In this document: positions 23,487 through 35,108 of the stretch, one piece after another | Position numbering within the stretch: the stretch's first letter is position 1 | Layout of the letters: every line of letters begins with the position of its first letter | Assembly: GCA_964006375.1 (NCBI GenBank) | Contig: OZ023267.1 | Location: forward strand, 17,810,971-17,874,970 | From: Tillus elongatus | Lineage: Eukaryota; Arthropoda; Insecta; Coleoptera; Cleridae | Length of the DNA: 64,000 bases | Direction of reading: 5' to 3' | Made by a program: the position numbers and the translations under genes | The notes under the pieces: generated by a model | The model's input: the letters and a program-made list of their open reading frames with translations, nothing else | Databases searched by the model: none | Told to the model about the DNA's origin: nothing

Positions 23487-23861
23487 TGTAGCTCTTTAAT
23501 AAGTCAATATTTGTTTTGCTTTTCCATAAATTAATAGATAATTCATAGATACCTACATCATTTTAAAAATAAAAGGTAATCTTTAAAATATAGGGTGTCA
23601 CACCGCGCATTCTAAACGGCGCAGTCGAGACATGGAATAGAAACGTAAATACCACATACAGTGTTGTCGGGTTGTAGTTCTTTTCATTGAATAAGATGTA
23701 ATAAATATTTTAGACTTTTTAATATATTTTTACCTGTACCAAATACATCTAAAAATAGGTCCTACAGCATCTACAAATAATGTAACAAAACATAATATTG
23801 TTACATTTAAATGCATATTTGTTAAATTTGCAGAGAATCACCCGAACGCTTTTTAGTCAAT
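23487..23861. other. Spacer, no gene recognised
   Basis: Contains a phrase AGGGTGTCACACCGCGCATT near 23590 that may be an element terminus; nothing else is assigned. Confidence 0.35.
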
Positions 23862-23985
23862 TTTCTTCGAAAAAATTCACTATTGGGGAGATTCGGCTTT
23901 TGAATTTTATTTTAAAAAAATGAGCGCGAACTAGGACCCCTAGAACCCATATCCGGGGTCAGTTTCAATTTTTATATGTATACAG
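23862..23985 (+). repeat. TA-core palindrome family, left-half fragment
   Basis: Plus-oriented text CAATTTTCTTCGAAAAAATT, CACTATTGGGGAGATTCGGC and GAGCGCGAACTAGGACCCCT ending GGGGTCAGTTTCAATTTTTA. The usual TA tract is absent; instead the sequence runs directly into the terminal phrase of a Tc1-like element (ATACAGGGTGATTCATAAG). Confidence 0.7.
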
Positions 23986-24482
23986 GGTGATTCATAAGTG
24001 GTGACCAAAAATAAAACCCCATGTTCTTTGAACAATTTTAGAGAGGGTATGTCCTATTCATTAAAAAGATATAGGGTGTTGAAGTTGAATTTCAAAAAAT
24101 AAAATTTCCCAAATTTTTAAAAAGTAGCACATATATTTTGCTGAAACTTCGCATGTGTAGGCTGCTATGTAAGGCGCATATTCTACCATAACAATTGAAT
24201 CGGCTAATCCAGCAGCGGCGCGCGTACCCACTTGTCATTGGTTATCCCTCAAGAAAAAAACGGGTAAGCCAATGATATATATTTTTTTATTTGTCATTTT
24301 TTGAATCTTACTTTCATTCGTGAACAAAATGACTCTCTTGATAATTTTCTGTACGACGCCTATTTTACGAGTAAGCAATGAATCAGGTAAATGTTTTAGC
24401 ACAGTTCATGATTTTTAGCCAGTCGTTGTTTGGTGGAAAATCGCAATGATACACTTTTATCAGGCTTATAGTAATTTATTTA
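23986..24482 (-). other. Non-coding flank of a Tc1-like element
   Basis: Begins with TACAGGGTGATTCATAAGTG, a typical outer end of DUF4817-type Tc1/mariner elements, and leads to the transposase fragment at 24483. No coding region is seen. Confidence 0.5.
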
Positions 24483-24911
24483 TTAGAATAAATGTTCAAA
24501 AATTCCTCCATTGGCCTGAATACACGCACGACATCTTTTTAATATGGAAAATTTAATGTCTTGAGGATTCATTGTTGTTTGACTATGACGAAAAGCATTA
24601 TTTATCAGTTGTTGTAGCTGCTCTGGTGTATTTATTTGTTCACTGTAGACCAGTCGCTTAAAATCATCCCAAAGATAGAAGTCAATTGGGTTTAAGTCCG
24701 GTGATCTTGCAGGCCAATGTATTGGTCCAATTCTGCCAATCCATCTTTCATTATAATGTTCATGTAGCCATGTAACAACGTTTCGACTATGATGCGCTGG
24801 TGCACCGTCATGCTGGTACCACATTATACATCTTGTTGCTAGTGGAATGTCATCTAGAAAGTTTTCTACACGGTTTTCTAAGTTTCTTTTCAGAAACATG
24901 CTTAGAAACAT
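24483..24911 (-). pseudogene. Tc1-like DDE transposase, C-terminal catalytic part
   Basis: A 142-codon minus-strand frame covers the second half of a Tc1/mariner-type DDE_3 endonuclease. It has MWYQHDGAPAHHSRNVVTWL (second catalytic Asp in QHDGAPAH) and WPARSPDLNPIDFYLWDDFK (third acidic position in SPDLNPID). It ends CRACIQANGGIFEHLF at 24483, the normal C-terminus. The first catalytic Asp region and N-terminal HTH are missing; upstream sequence changes at a poly-C run (24912-24922). Non-functional alone. Confidence 0.85.
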
Positions 24912-24934
24912 ACCCCCCCCCCTGAAATTGTGCC

Positions 24935-25110
24935 TTGTTTACCTTGTTCTCTTAATGACCATCAGTGTTGTAGTGGTTTAAGCGTGCATGTGTCGCTGGT
25001 TCCTGGTCTGTGCCAATGTGATTTGTTTTCTACATTGTTAGAATCTAATAGAGAGGTCACGATGAAAAGGTTTCGGAAAAATTTCTTCAGATGAGCACGT
25101 ATTTGGGTCC
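24935..25110 (-). pseudogene. Fragment related to the unassigned frame at 42243-42560
   Basis: On the minus strand the sequence encodes [21 protein letters not shown] and, after a stop, WSLREQGKQGTISG. This parallels KQITRHRPRKGTTHAAYKPL and HWSTEQGKQHTISE in the frame at 42243-42560. Two independent copies with amino-acid-level similarity suggest a repeated coding element of unknown function. Family not recognised. Confidence 0.5.
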
Positions 25111-25138
25111 CTAGAACCCTAAAGCAAGGTCCGTTAAA

Positions 25139-25420
<282 letters not shown>

Positions 25421-26640
25421 CAACTGTTTGAAAACACTATGTTTTTGTATCAGAGTAACTGAAATGATACATGTGGCTAGAAATAGTGTAAATAAACATA
25501 TGTTGTGAATTTTAAGTAATTTGGTACACAATATTTAGAGTTTTTCCCAAATTTAAAATAAAATCCCAAAGACATGCGTTTGAAACGACTTAGTGGTTAA
25601 AGTCCAATGCCTGACAGACAGAGTAGTTAACTGCCACGCGTAGATTGATTCACACAAGTCAACAGGTATAAACCATACATCAACGCTGACCAAACTAAAT
25701 ATATACCATGCATAATACATACTAGCCGAACCAACAATCGTGAAATCTCGGCCGCAATTATGGAAAATGATAGACGACATGAAACTAAAAATTTGCCAAG
25801 TAATCGTTATTTAACTGGAAGATTCAATCAATTATTAAAAGGCACTATAATAGTAGCTTTATGAGCGGCCTCAAATACAGTTTTAGCGCAGCATAGATAT
25901 TGTATTATGCTGTCGTATAATACAAGTACTAGAAATTTAAACAAAATCAAGCCAAGTCTCTATAAAAATGATTCTAAAATAGTTTCTTTTATCTTTAAAC
26001 TTAAACATAAGACGTCATATAAGACCGAAACAGTCTTGGGATGTGTTTCAATGGTAATTCTACTAATTCTCTAATTAATTACGTATACTTTGAATATAAT
26101 ATCCCGGGAATGAAGCCGATGACGCAAGTAAAACATTTGTTGACGCGTGCCTAGATAGCGCAGGGTGTTCCCTCCTAATGTTACGCGATCGAATCGAGTT
26201 TGATGAATGTATGTTTTTTATGTTTTATTTTGACATTTGGAGAAACAATAGTGCACAGATTTCATACGTTTTGAACAAGATCTCATTATTGTTTAAATCA
26301 ACTGAATAAGTTTGTCACCTTTGAGTCTGAAATTATAATTTTGTTATTGTTGATATTGAAAAAACCGGTTTGATTAGGTTGACTAAAATGAAATCATACT
26401 GGCGATTAGTAAGGAAAAATAACTGCTACGTTTATAATTTGGCAGAGACTTTACTTTTCTAAATGTGAATTAAGTTTCCTTCTGGGAATCTTTTGTATAA
26501 CTTTAATGACATTTGTAATACAAGTTGCTTTTAAAGAGACTTACACTATCTACAGATATAGCAAAATTTAATTCTTTAGCTTCATAGAAAATTGAGTTTT
26601 GGGCATTTTTCTCAAAAGGAGTTAGAACTCAAGATTTTTT
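25421..26640. other. AT-rich spacer, no gene recognised
   Basis: No supported gene. The minus open frame at 25780-25553 has no recognisable domain. Confidence 0.4.
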
Positions 26641-26840
26641 TGATAATAGAGAGATATCGATGGCAACACTTTCGAAAGAATTCTTCAAATGTGCGCGTAC
26701 TAGGACCACTAAAATCGATATTCAAGGTCTGTGTAAGTTTAAAGTATTAACTTCACTAATATGTCGTATAATTAGTGGATAATTCTCATGAAAATTCGCT
26801 ACTATAATGCACTTGCTGCGTCCCGAAATTTTTTTACTAA
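26641..26840 (+). repeat. Relic of TA-core family and GGACGCAGCAAG MITE end
   Basis: 26660-26735 reads GAGAGATATCGATGGCAACA, CAAATGTGCGCGTACTAGGACCACT, the TA-core left half without its tract. 26790-26832 carries AAAATTCGCTACTATAATGC and ACTTGCTGCGTCCC, a MITE terminus. Confidence 0.65.
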
Positions 26841-27275
26841 TATTTTTTCAGGGATAGCAGTGGTGGCTGGTGGAACCAGCCAACTAAATAATTTTTATAT
26901 CTCATACTGTCTGTTTTGATTAGTGACATCCATTACACTATGCAGAAAATAAACACAATAGTCTACCCCATTTATTGTGAATATTAATGTATTATCTGTC
27001 ACATGACAGAGATAAGATGACACGCTAACAAATAACAGTTACAATTGTTCACATATTCAAAGAATGAATACACATTCCATTATTTATTGTATTGCTGATA
27101 AGTTTGTAAAATATAATAGTGAGCAAAGAGCGAGACGTTTTTTTGATTTTGTAAGGTCAAACGTCGAACTATATGCTGCTTTTCATAAAAATCCGAAGAA
27201 ATAGCAGAAATAATTGGATGATATTTTCACCAATACATTAGATAACAGGCACAGAATAGACAATTTGCATGTTTT
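26841..27275. other. AT-rich spacer, no gene recognised
   Basis: No coding or repeat signal identified. Confidence 0.4.
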
Positions 27276-27545
<270 letters not shown>

Positions 27546-28048
27546 TTCAAAAATGATGGTCTATGTTACAGGTGCACATTCAGCACAAAAAAATAAGACT
27601 ATTTTTTCATATAAACATGGGTCCGAAAATGCTTAGTTTTTTAATTACAGCGTGTTAAAGTTATTTGTTTTTGTCAGTTTTATACGAATAAGTCCTAGTC
27701 AAATTAAAAATTTGGCGTGAAAATTGGCATGCGCAGGTTTTCGAGGGCAAGAAATTTAAATATGTTATTGCTAATAACACTGCTGCTGAAGGGCGCCACC
27801 TGCATTCAATTGGCTATAATTATTTGACACCCAGTAATATCGACCTACCGTATAGCTACATTGCAGCCCTAATCAATTGTAAGAAAAAAATTTATACTTG
27901 ATTTAAATCTCTCAGACACACCATTTTCGAGATATTTCAATTTTTGTATGTCGATGTCGCTCAAAAATTAATTTTTCTCAAGTAATTAATTGTATTGTCT
28001 GCAAATTTAAACAACAAATAAAACAACAAATAAAAAGTTTATAACATT
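27546..28048. other. Flank of a Tc1-like element, no gene recognised
   Basis: AT-rich; probably the non-coding 3' side of the transposase fragment that starts at 28049. Confidence 0.4.
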
Positions 28049-28436
28049 TTATGATACCTGACTACAATAAATGTTCAAAATGACCACCCCCCACTTCAAT
28101 ACACCTTCGATTCTGCGGAGCATACAACGTCGTACTCTGTGAAATATTTCTGGTGTATTTCTAATTTGGTCGCATCCAAGTACAATTATTTGCTGCAGAT
28201 CATCAACATTTTCAACATTCGCTGCATAAACAATACTTTTGAGATGCCCCCATAAATAAAAGTCCATAGGATTTAAATCAGGGGATTGAGCCGGCCATTG
28301 CTGAGGTCCACCGCGTCCGATCCATCTGCGTCCAAAAGTATTGCTTAGGTAATTTCTGACATTCAGGGCGAAATGTGGGGGCTCCGTCATGAATAAACCA
28401 TAGGTTATGTCTTATGTCAAGAGATAATTTTTTTTA
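28049..28436 (-). pseudogene. Tc1-like DDE transposase fragment (second/third catalytic region)
   Basis: Minus strand: HNLWFIHDGAPP (second catalytic Asp), then after a frameshift FALNVRNYLSNTFGRRWIGR and WPAQSPDLNPMDFYLWGHLK (third catalytic region), ending MLRRIEGVLKWGVV near 28090. The upstream part of the gene is not here; the sequence joins at about 28437 to an N-terminal fragment in the opposite orientation. Confidence 0.8.
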
Positions 28437-28441
28437 AAACG

Positions 28442-28796
28442 ATGACTGCCAACCGTACCGCAAATTTGTTTAATGAACGATATTCGAACAGACATGTTAA
28501 CAGAAAATACATTTTGGAGTTAGTTGCAAAGTTTGGACAAAGTGGTTCAGTAGCCAACAAAAAACGGGATCCTGAACGTAAATTTCCGGTTAGAAATGAG
28601 ACTATTGAGCTGGAAGTTTTGGGACAAATTGCTGCAGACCTAACTTTAAGCACGAGAAAATTGGCCACTGTTTCAAACATCAAAAGAAGAACTATTCAGC
28701 GAATATTGAAGCATTATTAATTTCACCCGTATAAAATTCAACTTGTACAACAACTGAATGAAGATGATTTTGATCGGCGGCTGGAGTTTTGTGAAG

Positions 28797-28798
<2 letters not shown>
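28442..28798 (+). pseudogene. DUF4817/Tc1-type transposase, N-terminal HTH fragment
   Basis: Plus strand: RTANLFNERYSNRHVNRKYI, then KFGQSGSVANKKR, EVLGQIAADLTLSTRKLATV and RRTIQRILKHY, the N-terminal HTH region. A stop lies at about 28718. The frame continues [20 protein letters not shown] and LEFCEV, the usual linker before the DDE core, and is cut by a (TA)n tract at 28799. It is head-to-head with the DDE fragment on its left, so the original gene was broken and inverted. Confidence 0.8.

Positions 28799-28870
<72 letters not shown>
28799..28870. repeat. (TA)n microsatellite
   Basis: About 72 bp of TA, placed exactly where the transposase reading frame stops, followed by TGGTGTGTGTGCATGCGTAC. 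Confidence 0.95.
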
Positions 28871-28873
<3 letters not shown>

Positions 28874-29254
28874 TGTGTGTGCATGCGTACGTACGTGCAC
28901 CTATAGATATCCGATTTAGTTTATTACACTGGAAAATTCTTTCCGGAGACTAAGTTTGTTGGCCAATTGTGAGAGTCAAGTGTTTCCATGAAACATTGCA
29001 AATTTCCTTCTCGAAAATTCCATACCTTTGAAGCTTTTTTTTAGTAGAATGATTTTTTATTGCTTTAAATGTTTGTTTATTTTATGTGAACCAAATATTT
29101 GACAAAAATTCAACTTAATTGGTCTCCCTATTAAAGATGTTCGGATTTTTTGAGAATCAGCATATTACAACCGTTGTTTAAACATTGAAATAAATAATCG
29201 TCATACCTTATTATCTAATCTTTATTATAGTTGTAATGTTTTATTATGGACTAT
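28871..29254. other. Spacer with TA-core-like flank
   Basis: Diverged right-flank text (GATATCCGATTTAGTTTATT, TTGGCCAATTGTGAGAG) but otherwise no recognisable feature. Confidence 0.4.
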
Positions 29255-30290
29255 TTAACCTTTAGCTGGTGACGTGCCATCTGCGTGGCGACGTTGGGTC
29301 CCTCAGACCCATCCCCTTTTTAAGGGTTTATATCATGATTTCCCACAATTTCAACACTTTCGTAATGTAACTCACTTAATAGTCAATACAAATAACTTTA
29401 CTACTTTTTGTTCACGTTTTTATTAATAAAGAAATCAGCAACTCATATTCGGATACATAAAACGATATTGTATTCAACAATGTTAGAAAAAAAAAATAGA
29501 AAAAAAATATTTCCCTTATTTAGTATTTAGTATAAATAAACACATATAAATGAAACAACATTTATTAAAAATAAAAATCTAAACATCGTTTTGACAATTT
29601 CTGCAGACCATGTCAGCACGTCAAGCACATGGGTTTTTCGCAACTCTTGCAATAATAGCATGTTTTTCTGTCTATTTTCAAAGGACATAGGTAACATCTT
29701 TTACGCTTAGAAAGGTCTACTGGCTGTATTATGTCTTTTTTTGCAGGTGGTCTTTCATCCTCAGGTCCCAAAATACATTTTATTTGAATTCGAAGTTCGG
29801 TTGGTAACCTTTCATTATAGACTCGAAGCTTCAATTCTCGGAGAATCAGCTGTCGTGCCAACTGCTTTATGAAATTTAATCTACTGATTTCTTTCCTGTT
29901 TGACAAACAGTCGTACTAAGTACATGAATTATCTGCGGACATGTTAATCATGACATAAAATACTGACATTGGCCATCTACGAGTTCTACGCTGTAATTTT
30001 CACACTTTTTGTCTATACTGTCTACTCCGCCTGTAGTTTATATTATATAGTGTTATATTTTAGTGCATTGAAGATAGAAGGATAACGGCTTTGGTTTTTT
30101 TGGGTACCCTAGACAGTAAAGTAAGATCTTCGTGAAAACCATATAAATTTGAGCATAAAGTGCGGGTATTCTCCCCACCGACAAACGAGACGCAAACAGA
30201 CTCATCAAACAAGTACGATCCGGCCTACAAGAACTCCGCAACAATCGTTGGGAGGAGCGCCTGCTAACCCTGTCTACCCAAGACAATTCC

Positions 30291-31943
30291 ATGGCAAAAG
30301 CCCTTCGCTCACAAAAACTTCCGATATCCCCACTTCACGGCCGAAACGGTGTCGTATACACGGATGCGGAGAAAGCAAGTGCATTCGCAGATCATCTGGA
30401 GTTGCAATTCAGTCCGAATTACAACAACGTTGATCTGTCGCACGTAGTAAGAACGCACCGCTATGTCAGGAGTGCGCTTCGCGCCACCCCAGACACAACT
30501 ATCGAGCTCGCAACTTTTGAAAAAGTTTCCCAAATAATCAAATCATTAAAAAAATAGGAAAGCTGCGGGATACGATGGAATCTCCAACGTAGCCCTGAAA
30601 AACCTCCCCCGCAAAGCCGTGGTATTCCTAGTTACTATTATGAATGCCATGATGCGATTTCAACACTTTGCTTCCATGTGGAAACTTATCAACCTCCCGA
30701 AACCCAGCAAAGACCCGCTGTTCCCTCAGAACTACAGGCCAATTAGCCTACTACCAGTCATCGGCAAAATAGCCGAAAAACTGATTCAGAAAAGGCTAAC
30801 TTCATTCACTTAAGAAAATCATGTCCTCCCGGATGAGCAATTCGGCTTCAGACACCAGCACTCCACCACAGACCAAGTCCTTCGTGTGGTGGAAAACATC
30901 ACCGAAAGATTTAATAAAAACAAGTCAACTGGTGCAATATTTATTGACATTGCTCAAGCCTTCGACAGGGTTTGGCATGCGGGCCTCCTAAATAAACTTA
31001 TATTATTTAATTATCCTCTCCCTCTGATTCTGCGAATCAGACCATACCTGCAACAGAGGAAGTACCATATCAAACACCTGGGAGATCTAGAACGTACTCC
31101 GCCACGGCTGGTCTCCCGCAGGTTACTTCTATCTCCCCTCTGCTGTACAATATATTTGTCGCAGACATTCCGACAGTGCCCCTAAACGTGACATACGCAC
31201 TGTACGCAGACGACACTACCATCCTCAGCAGCTCCACTCAGCCAAGGATAATAACCGAACGACTACAGACCGCCGTAGTCGAGCTGCAAGGCTGGTATAG
31301 GAAATCCCTTCTAGCCATAAACCCCGATAAATGTTCAGCAGTCCTATTTTCCAAGAGGACACACACACCTCACGAACACGTATCATTAGACAACCGTCTA
31401 ATTCCCTGGCAAGATTCCGCCAAATACCTCGGGGTTTTCTTCGACAAACACTTAACATGGCGCCCCCATGTCGATCACGCCCGACGAAAAGCCTCGATGT
31501 TCATCTCGAAGCTGTTTTCACTTCTAAATAGAAATTTCAAATTGTCCATGAACAATAAGTTGCTCATGTACAAAGTCATCATCCGGCCGGCCTTGACCTA
31601 TGCATCACCTGCATGGGCCACCGCGGCCGCAACACACATCAAGACCCTTCAACTTATCCAGAATAAAATTCTGAGAATGGTTACCGGAGCGCCATGGTTT
31701 GTCAGAAACAGTCAGATTCACTCTGATCTGGAAATGCCTTCGATACTTGAGTTTATAACTCAACTATCCCAAACTCAGTTCGCAAAAGCCGCATCTCACC
31801 CAAATGCTCTTCTCCGTAGTGCCACCGGCTACAATGAGCAACTTCCACATAAGCATAAGCGTCTAAAGCTTATACTTACCCGCGAACGCCCCCGCGGTAA
31901 AATCAGAATGGAAACATTCAAATCCAAACGTCATTGTGTGTAA
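30291..31943 (+). pseudogene. jockey-clade reverse transcriptase, frameshifted
   Basis: Fragments in order: FEKVSQIIKSLKK (30500-30557), GYDGISNVALKNLPRKAVVF, LINLPKPSKDPLFPQNYRPI and SLLPVIGKIAEKLIQKRL (30685-30800). After a stop come EQFGFRHQHSTTDQVLRVV (30830-30890) and GAIFIDIAQAFDRVWHAGLL, then, after a frameshift, ALYADDTTILSSS (31200; the YADD catalytic motif) and the C-terminal thumb to KRHCV at 31943. At least three disruptions make it inactive. Non-LTR RTs copy their own RNA at a nicked target. Confidence 0.85.
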
Positions 31944-32108
31944 TCTTTCCGACGGAGGTATGGACTAAGGTCCGGTACTCCCAGGGAGGGGGTTTTAGTG
32001 AGTAGGTGTACTAAGAGTACGAGTCTCACAGTACCTCGATATCCCACGGCACTACGGTGTCGTGAATGAGGTCTGCATGAGGCATCTCTTCTTCCTGTAT
32101 CAAAAAAA
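31944..32108 (+). other. LINE 3' untranslated region with poly-A
   Basis: Contains CGACGGAGGTATGGACTAAG, GTCTCACAGTACCTCGATAT and GAGGTCTGCATGAGGCATC before A7. The same text occurs inverted at 36063-36215. Confidence 0.85.
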
Positions 32109-32351
32109 GCGGGTCTTCTTAGACAACAATTCTAGGGGTACTTCTTCTTTCGAATCGTCCATACATACGTCAGCTTTCGCATCTTCAGTTCGTTCACTAG
32201 TTTAACTGATGTAAACCAGTTGTCGGAAGTTACGTTCCTATTTGACCCGTAAATTGGTTTTGTAAGCTGAATAACGGATTGCGTGGGTTCGCTAAGTCTC
32301 AATAACGACTAATCTAATCCTTTCCCATCTGAATTTTTTCCACTGTATATA

Positions 32352-34858
32352 CAGTAAAAGTCGAATATAACGACGACGAAGGGACCGTGAAATTTGCGTC
32401 GCTAAAACCGGACGTCGCTAGAAGCGACGGCCGGATTTTTTTCATACTTACTATTTTATAATTGATTATGTTCCTTTTTATAATAATGAGACCTATAAAT
32501 CTATATATACTACATACGTTCAAAAATAAAAAAATAACGAATGTGCACTCAACAATATTTATTACCTGCGTTTGAACAAAATGATAGATGTATGTATATG
32601 TACATAATTGATGTATGTTTGTACTTACATTATATCAGACCGCCATGGTTAATTTGTTACATTTTTATTTAAAAAGTCCGTTATTTTAGATTGTTTTTTA
32701 ATTTGCGAATTGTAATAAAGTTTTTCCAATTTTTTCTAAATGGAGCACACTTGTTCTACTAATATCTCATCATCAACATTATTGTATGACAGATATTTTC
32801 GAATATTCTCAATAGCATTAAATGCATCTAGCGCAGATGGCGGTTGAAAATCATCATCGTGATCGTCGTTAATGTCACTCGCACTGTTACTATCATCACC
32901 AATTATGTCCTCACACACCCTATCTACGATTTCTTGTTCAGTTAGGTAACCACACGTTTCCACTCCGTTGTCCACATTCACATATTCCACGAGTTGATCG
33001 TCGGTAAGTTCGAAAATTGCACTGTTCTTAACCCACAACGCCAATGGTATTTCGTCATCTTCGTCAAAGTCGCCGTCTTTGTCACCAACATTACTCAATT
33101 GTCCTTGTCCTAATCCTAATGATAGCTCATCAGATTCTTCGTTTATATGACTAGAAAACCCAGCATGCTTGAAACAATTCGCTATTGTTTTTGCGGTGAC
33201 TTTACTCCAAGCTTTGGATATCATCGTTATTGCGTCTATAAGCGTAACTTTCCACGTTTCATTCCGATCGGCGTATTCAATTAGTTTCATAACATACAGT
33301 TTCCGAAAATAGACTTTTAAGGCCTTAATGATTCCTTGATCGATTGGTTGCAGCACGGATGTAGTATTGGCTGGTAAAAACACTAATTTGATGGCTTGTA
33401 AATTTTCTATGTGAGGATGTGCGGGGCAGTTGTCTACAAGAAGCAAAATTTTTTTCTTGTATTTTATAAGTTTCCTGTCCCAATTTTGGATTATATTCTT
33501 AAATATTTCGGATGTCATCCATGCTTTCGTATTGTTTTCATACACAACCGGTAAGGCCTTAACATGTTTGAAACAACGCGGGTTCTTTGACTTGCCTATA
33601 ACAACAAGTTTCCGTTTTTCTGATCCCGTCATATTACAGGCAACCAAGACAGTGATCCGATCTTTGGACATCTTTCCTCCCGTACATTTTTCGCCTTTGA
33701 ATTTTAAGGTCTTATTTGGAGTCATTTTGAAGAATAATCCAGTTTCATCCGCATTGAATATCTCTTCATCTTTGTAACCTTTCCGTATTTCTGGCCAAAC
33801 CGTTTTCAGCCAGTTTTCTGGAACTCCTGCTGGAACACTAGCAGCTTCCCCGGAAATGTTCCCAAATACGATATTGTGACGTTGCCGGAAACGCTTTATC
33901 CGGCTTTCTGCACAATTGAAATCAATTTTCCCAAATAATCTGCCAAAATGAGTTGCTTTTTCTTGTAATATGGGTCCGTTTATTGGAATTCCTCGATTTC
34001 TCTGAGTGGTGAACCACTGTAGTAATGCAGCGTCGATATCTTCATGGTGCGATGTCCGCAACCGCTTATTTTTTAGTGCATTATTGTTAAATGCACCCTT
34101 TATTTTCTCTCGATTCTTCCAAATCGTAGAAACAGTTGAATGCGATAATCCGAATTCATTCGCTACTTTTGCGTTAGATTCACCAGCTTCTAACCTTTGG
34201 ATAATAAAACCTTTCTCTTCGATTGACAAGACTTTGCGTTTTGATGCCATCATTCTGTTTTATACACTTTACACGAAACTTAGGTAACAATATTTTAGCT
34301 CGAGCACTCGCTACAAAATATGAACTCAAACTAAATATTTTTGCTGTGAAAAACACAGCCGTCCGCTATAATAATTGAGGGTTTAACAGTCGGGTGTTTT
34401 ATTACTGTTAGTTGTTAGATATTATTCTCAGAATTTTAGTTCATTTTTGTACATGTGCACTTGTAAACTTGACCTCTAAACCTCTATATCCTGGACATTG
34501 ACCAGGCTCCAAGTTATTTATTACAACAGCATCACAGCATAGTAAGACATCTTATTATGCTGTGACAGCATCCTACATCTGTAAGCCATAAAATATCTTC
34601 CCTTTGTTCTTGTTTATGCCTGCTGTGATCCTAAATTCCACCACCAACACCTACCGCACCGCACGGGTCGTTATAACTGACCTATGAATGCAAAAATCAA
34701 CAATATTTCCGCCGTTTAAAGCGACGCTATAAGCGGCATCGCTCTAAGCGACCGATTTTAACATTGTCGCTTATGGAAATCCAACCAGATGGTTGCAATT
34801 TACGACGTAACAACCGGCCCGTCGTTATACACGACGTTGCTATAAGTGACTTTTACTG
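32352..34858 (-). mobile_element. Tigger/pogo transposon, apparently complete
   Basis: A 2,507-bp unit with termini CAGTAAAAGTC (32352-32362) and GACTTTTACTG (34848-34858), flanked by TA (32350-32351 and 34859-34860). Subterminal inverse similarity includes TATAACGACG near both ends. It holds one uninterrupted 505-codon transposase. Its insertion splits a piggyBac reading frame; with one TA removed, the join reads NAYIYSG, as expected for piggyBac. Confidence 0.9.
32736..34253 (-). CDS. Tigger-type transposase (505 aa), intact
   Basis: The N-terminus has a CENP-B-like HTH (KRKVLSIEEKGFIIQRLEAG, STVSTIWKNREKIK), then an HTH_CENPB segment (residues about 70-135, ALLQWFTTQRNRGIPINGPI). The DDE_1 core follows, with acidic residues in IFNADETGLF (about 195), ILLLVDNCPAHPH (about 275) and VLQPIDQGIIKAL (about 305). 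An acidic C-terminal tail of about 130 residues ends LVEQVCSI. Length and order match TIGD/Tigger proteins. The first codons could be either of the two adjacent Met residues. All catalytic positions are present, so the element may be autonomous. Confidence 0.9.
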   Translation of the reverse strand: MMASKRKVLSIEEKGFIIQRLEAGESNAKVANEFGLSHSTVSTIWKNREKIKGAFNNNALKNKRLRTSHHEDIDAALLQWFTTQRNRGIPINGPILQEKATHFGRLFGKIDFNCAESRIKRFRQRHNIVFGNISGEAASVPAGVPENWLKTVWPEIRKGYKDEEIFNADETGLFFKMTPNKTLKFKGEKCTGGKMSKDRITVLVACNMTGSEKRKLVVIGKSKNPRCFKHVKALPVVYENNTKAWMTSEIFKNIIQNWDRKLIKYKKKILLLVDNCPAHPHIENLQAIKLVFLPANTTSVLQPIDQGIIKALKVYFRKLYVMKLIEYADRNETWKVTLIDAITMISKAWSKVTAKTIANCFKHAGFSSHINEESDELSLGLGQGQLSNVGDKDGDFDEDDEIPLALWVKNSAIFELTDDQLVEYVNVDNGVETCGYLTEQEIVDRVCEDIIGDDSNSASDINDDHDDDFQPPSALDAFNAIENIRKYLSYNNVDDEILVEQVCSI

Positions 34859-34878
34859 TATAGGCGTTATAGCAATAC

Positions 34879-35108
34879 ACTATGTGAAAACTGGAACCTG
34901 TGATGAGCACTAATAAGTACACTTGGAGAACACCCAAATCACCACAACACATATTTCAGAGACCTTACGATCGTTTCGTTGACCAAGTCAACATCTTCAG
35001 AGGAAGAAGAATTTTTATTCCTCTGAAGATGTTGACTTGGTCAACGAAACGATCGTAAGGTCTCTGAAATATGTGTTGTGGTGATTTGGGTGTTCTCCAA
35101 GTGTACTT
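34879..35108. mobile_element. 230-bp insertion built on a perfect 89-bp-arm palindrome
   Basis: Flanked by a 12-bp duplication GTTATAGCAATA (34867-34878 and 35109-35120) inside the piggyBac frame. It has a 38-bp single-copy leader, then left arm 34917-35005 and right arm 35018-35106, perfect inverse copies as far as I can read, around a 12-nt loop. Each arm carries CTCTGAAGATGTTGACTTGG and TCAACGAAACGATCGTAAGG in its own sense, a hammerhead-like order (CUGAAGA, hairpin, GAAA, GUA). The long duplication without poly-A and the inverted repeat fit a short Penelope-like or ribozyme-bearing retroelement; this is inference. Confidence 0.8.

Larger units (their letters stand above)
30173..32108 (+). 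mobile_element. jockey-type LINE, 5'-truncated (copy 1)
   Basis: A 1.94-kb insertion ending in A7 (32102-32108), flanked by an 11-bp duplication GCGGGTATTCT/GCGGGTCTTCT (30162-30172 and 32109-32119, one mismatch). It interrupts the piggyBac gene between codons for KKTR and the following TLCS. The poly-A end, variable truncation and target duplication are those of target-primed reverse transcription. A second copy lies at 36063-37672 on the other strand. The endonuclease domain and ORF1 are lost. Confidence 0.9.
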
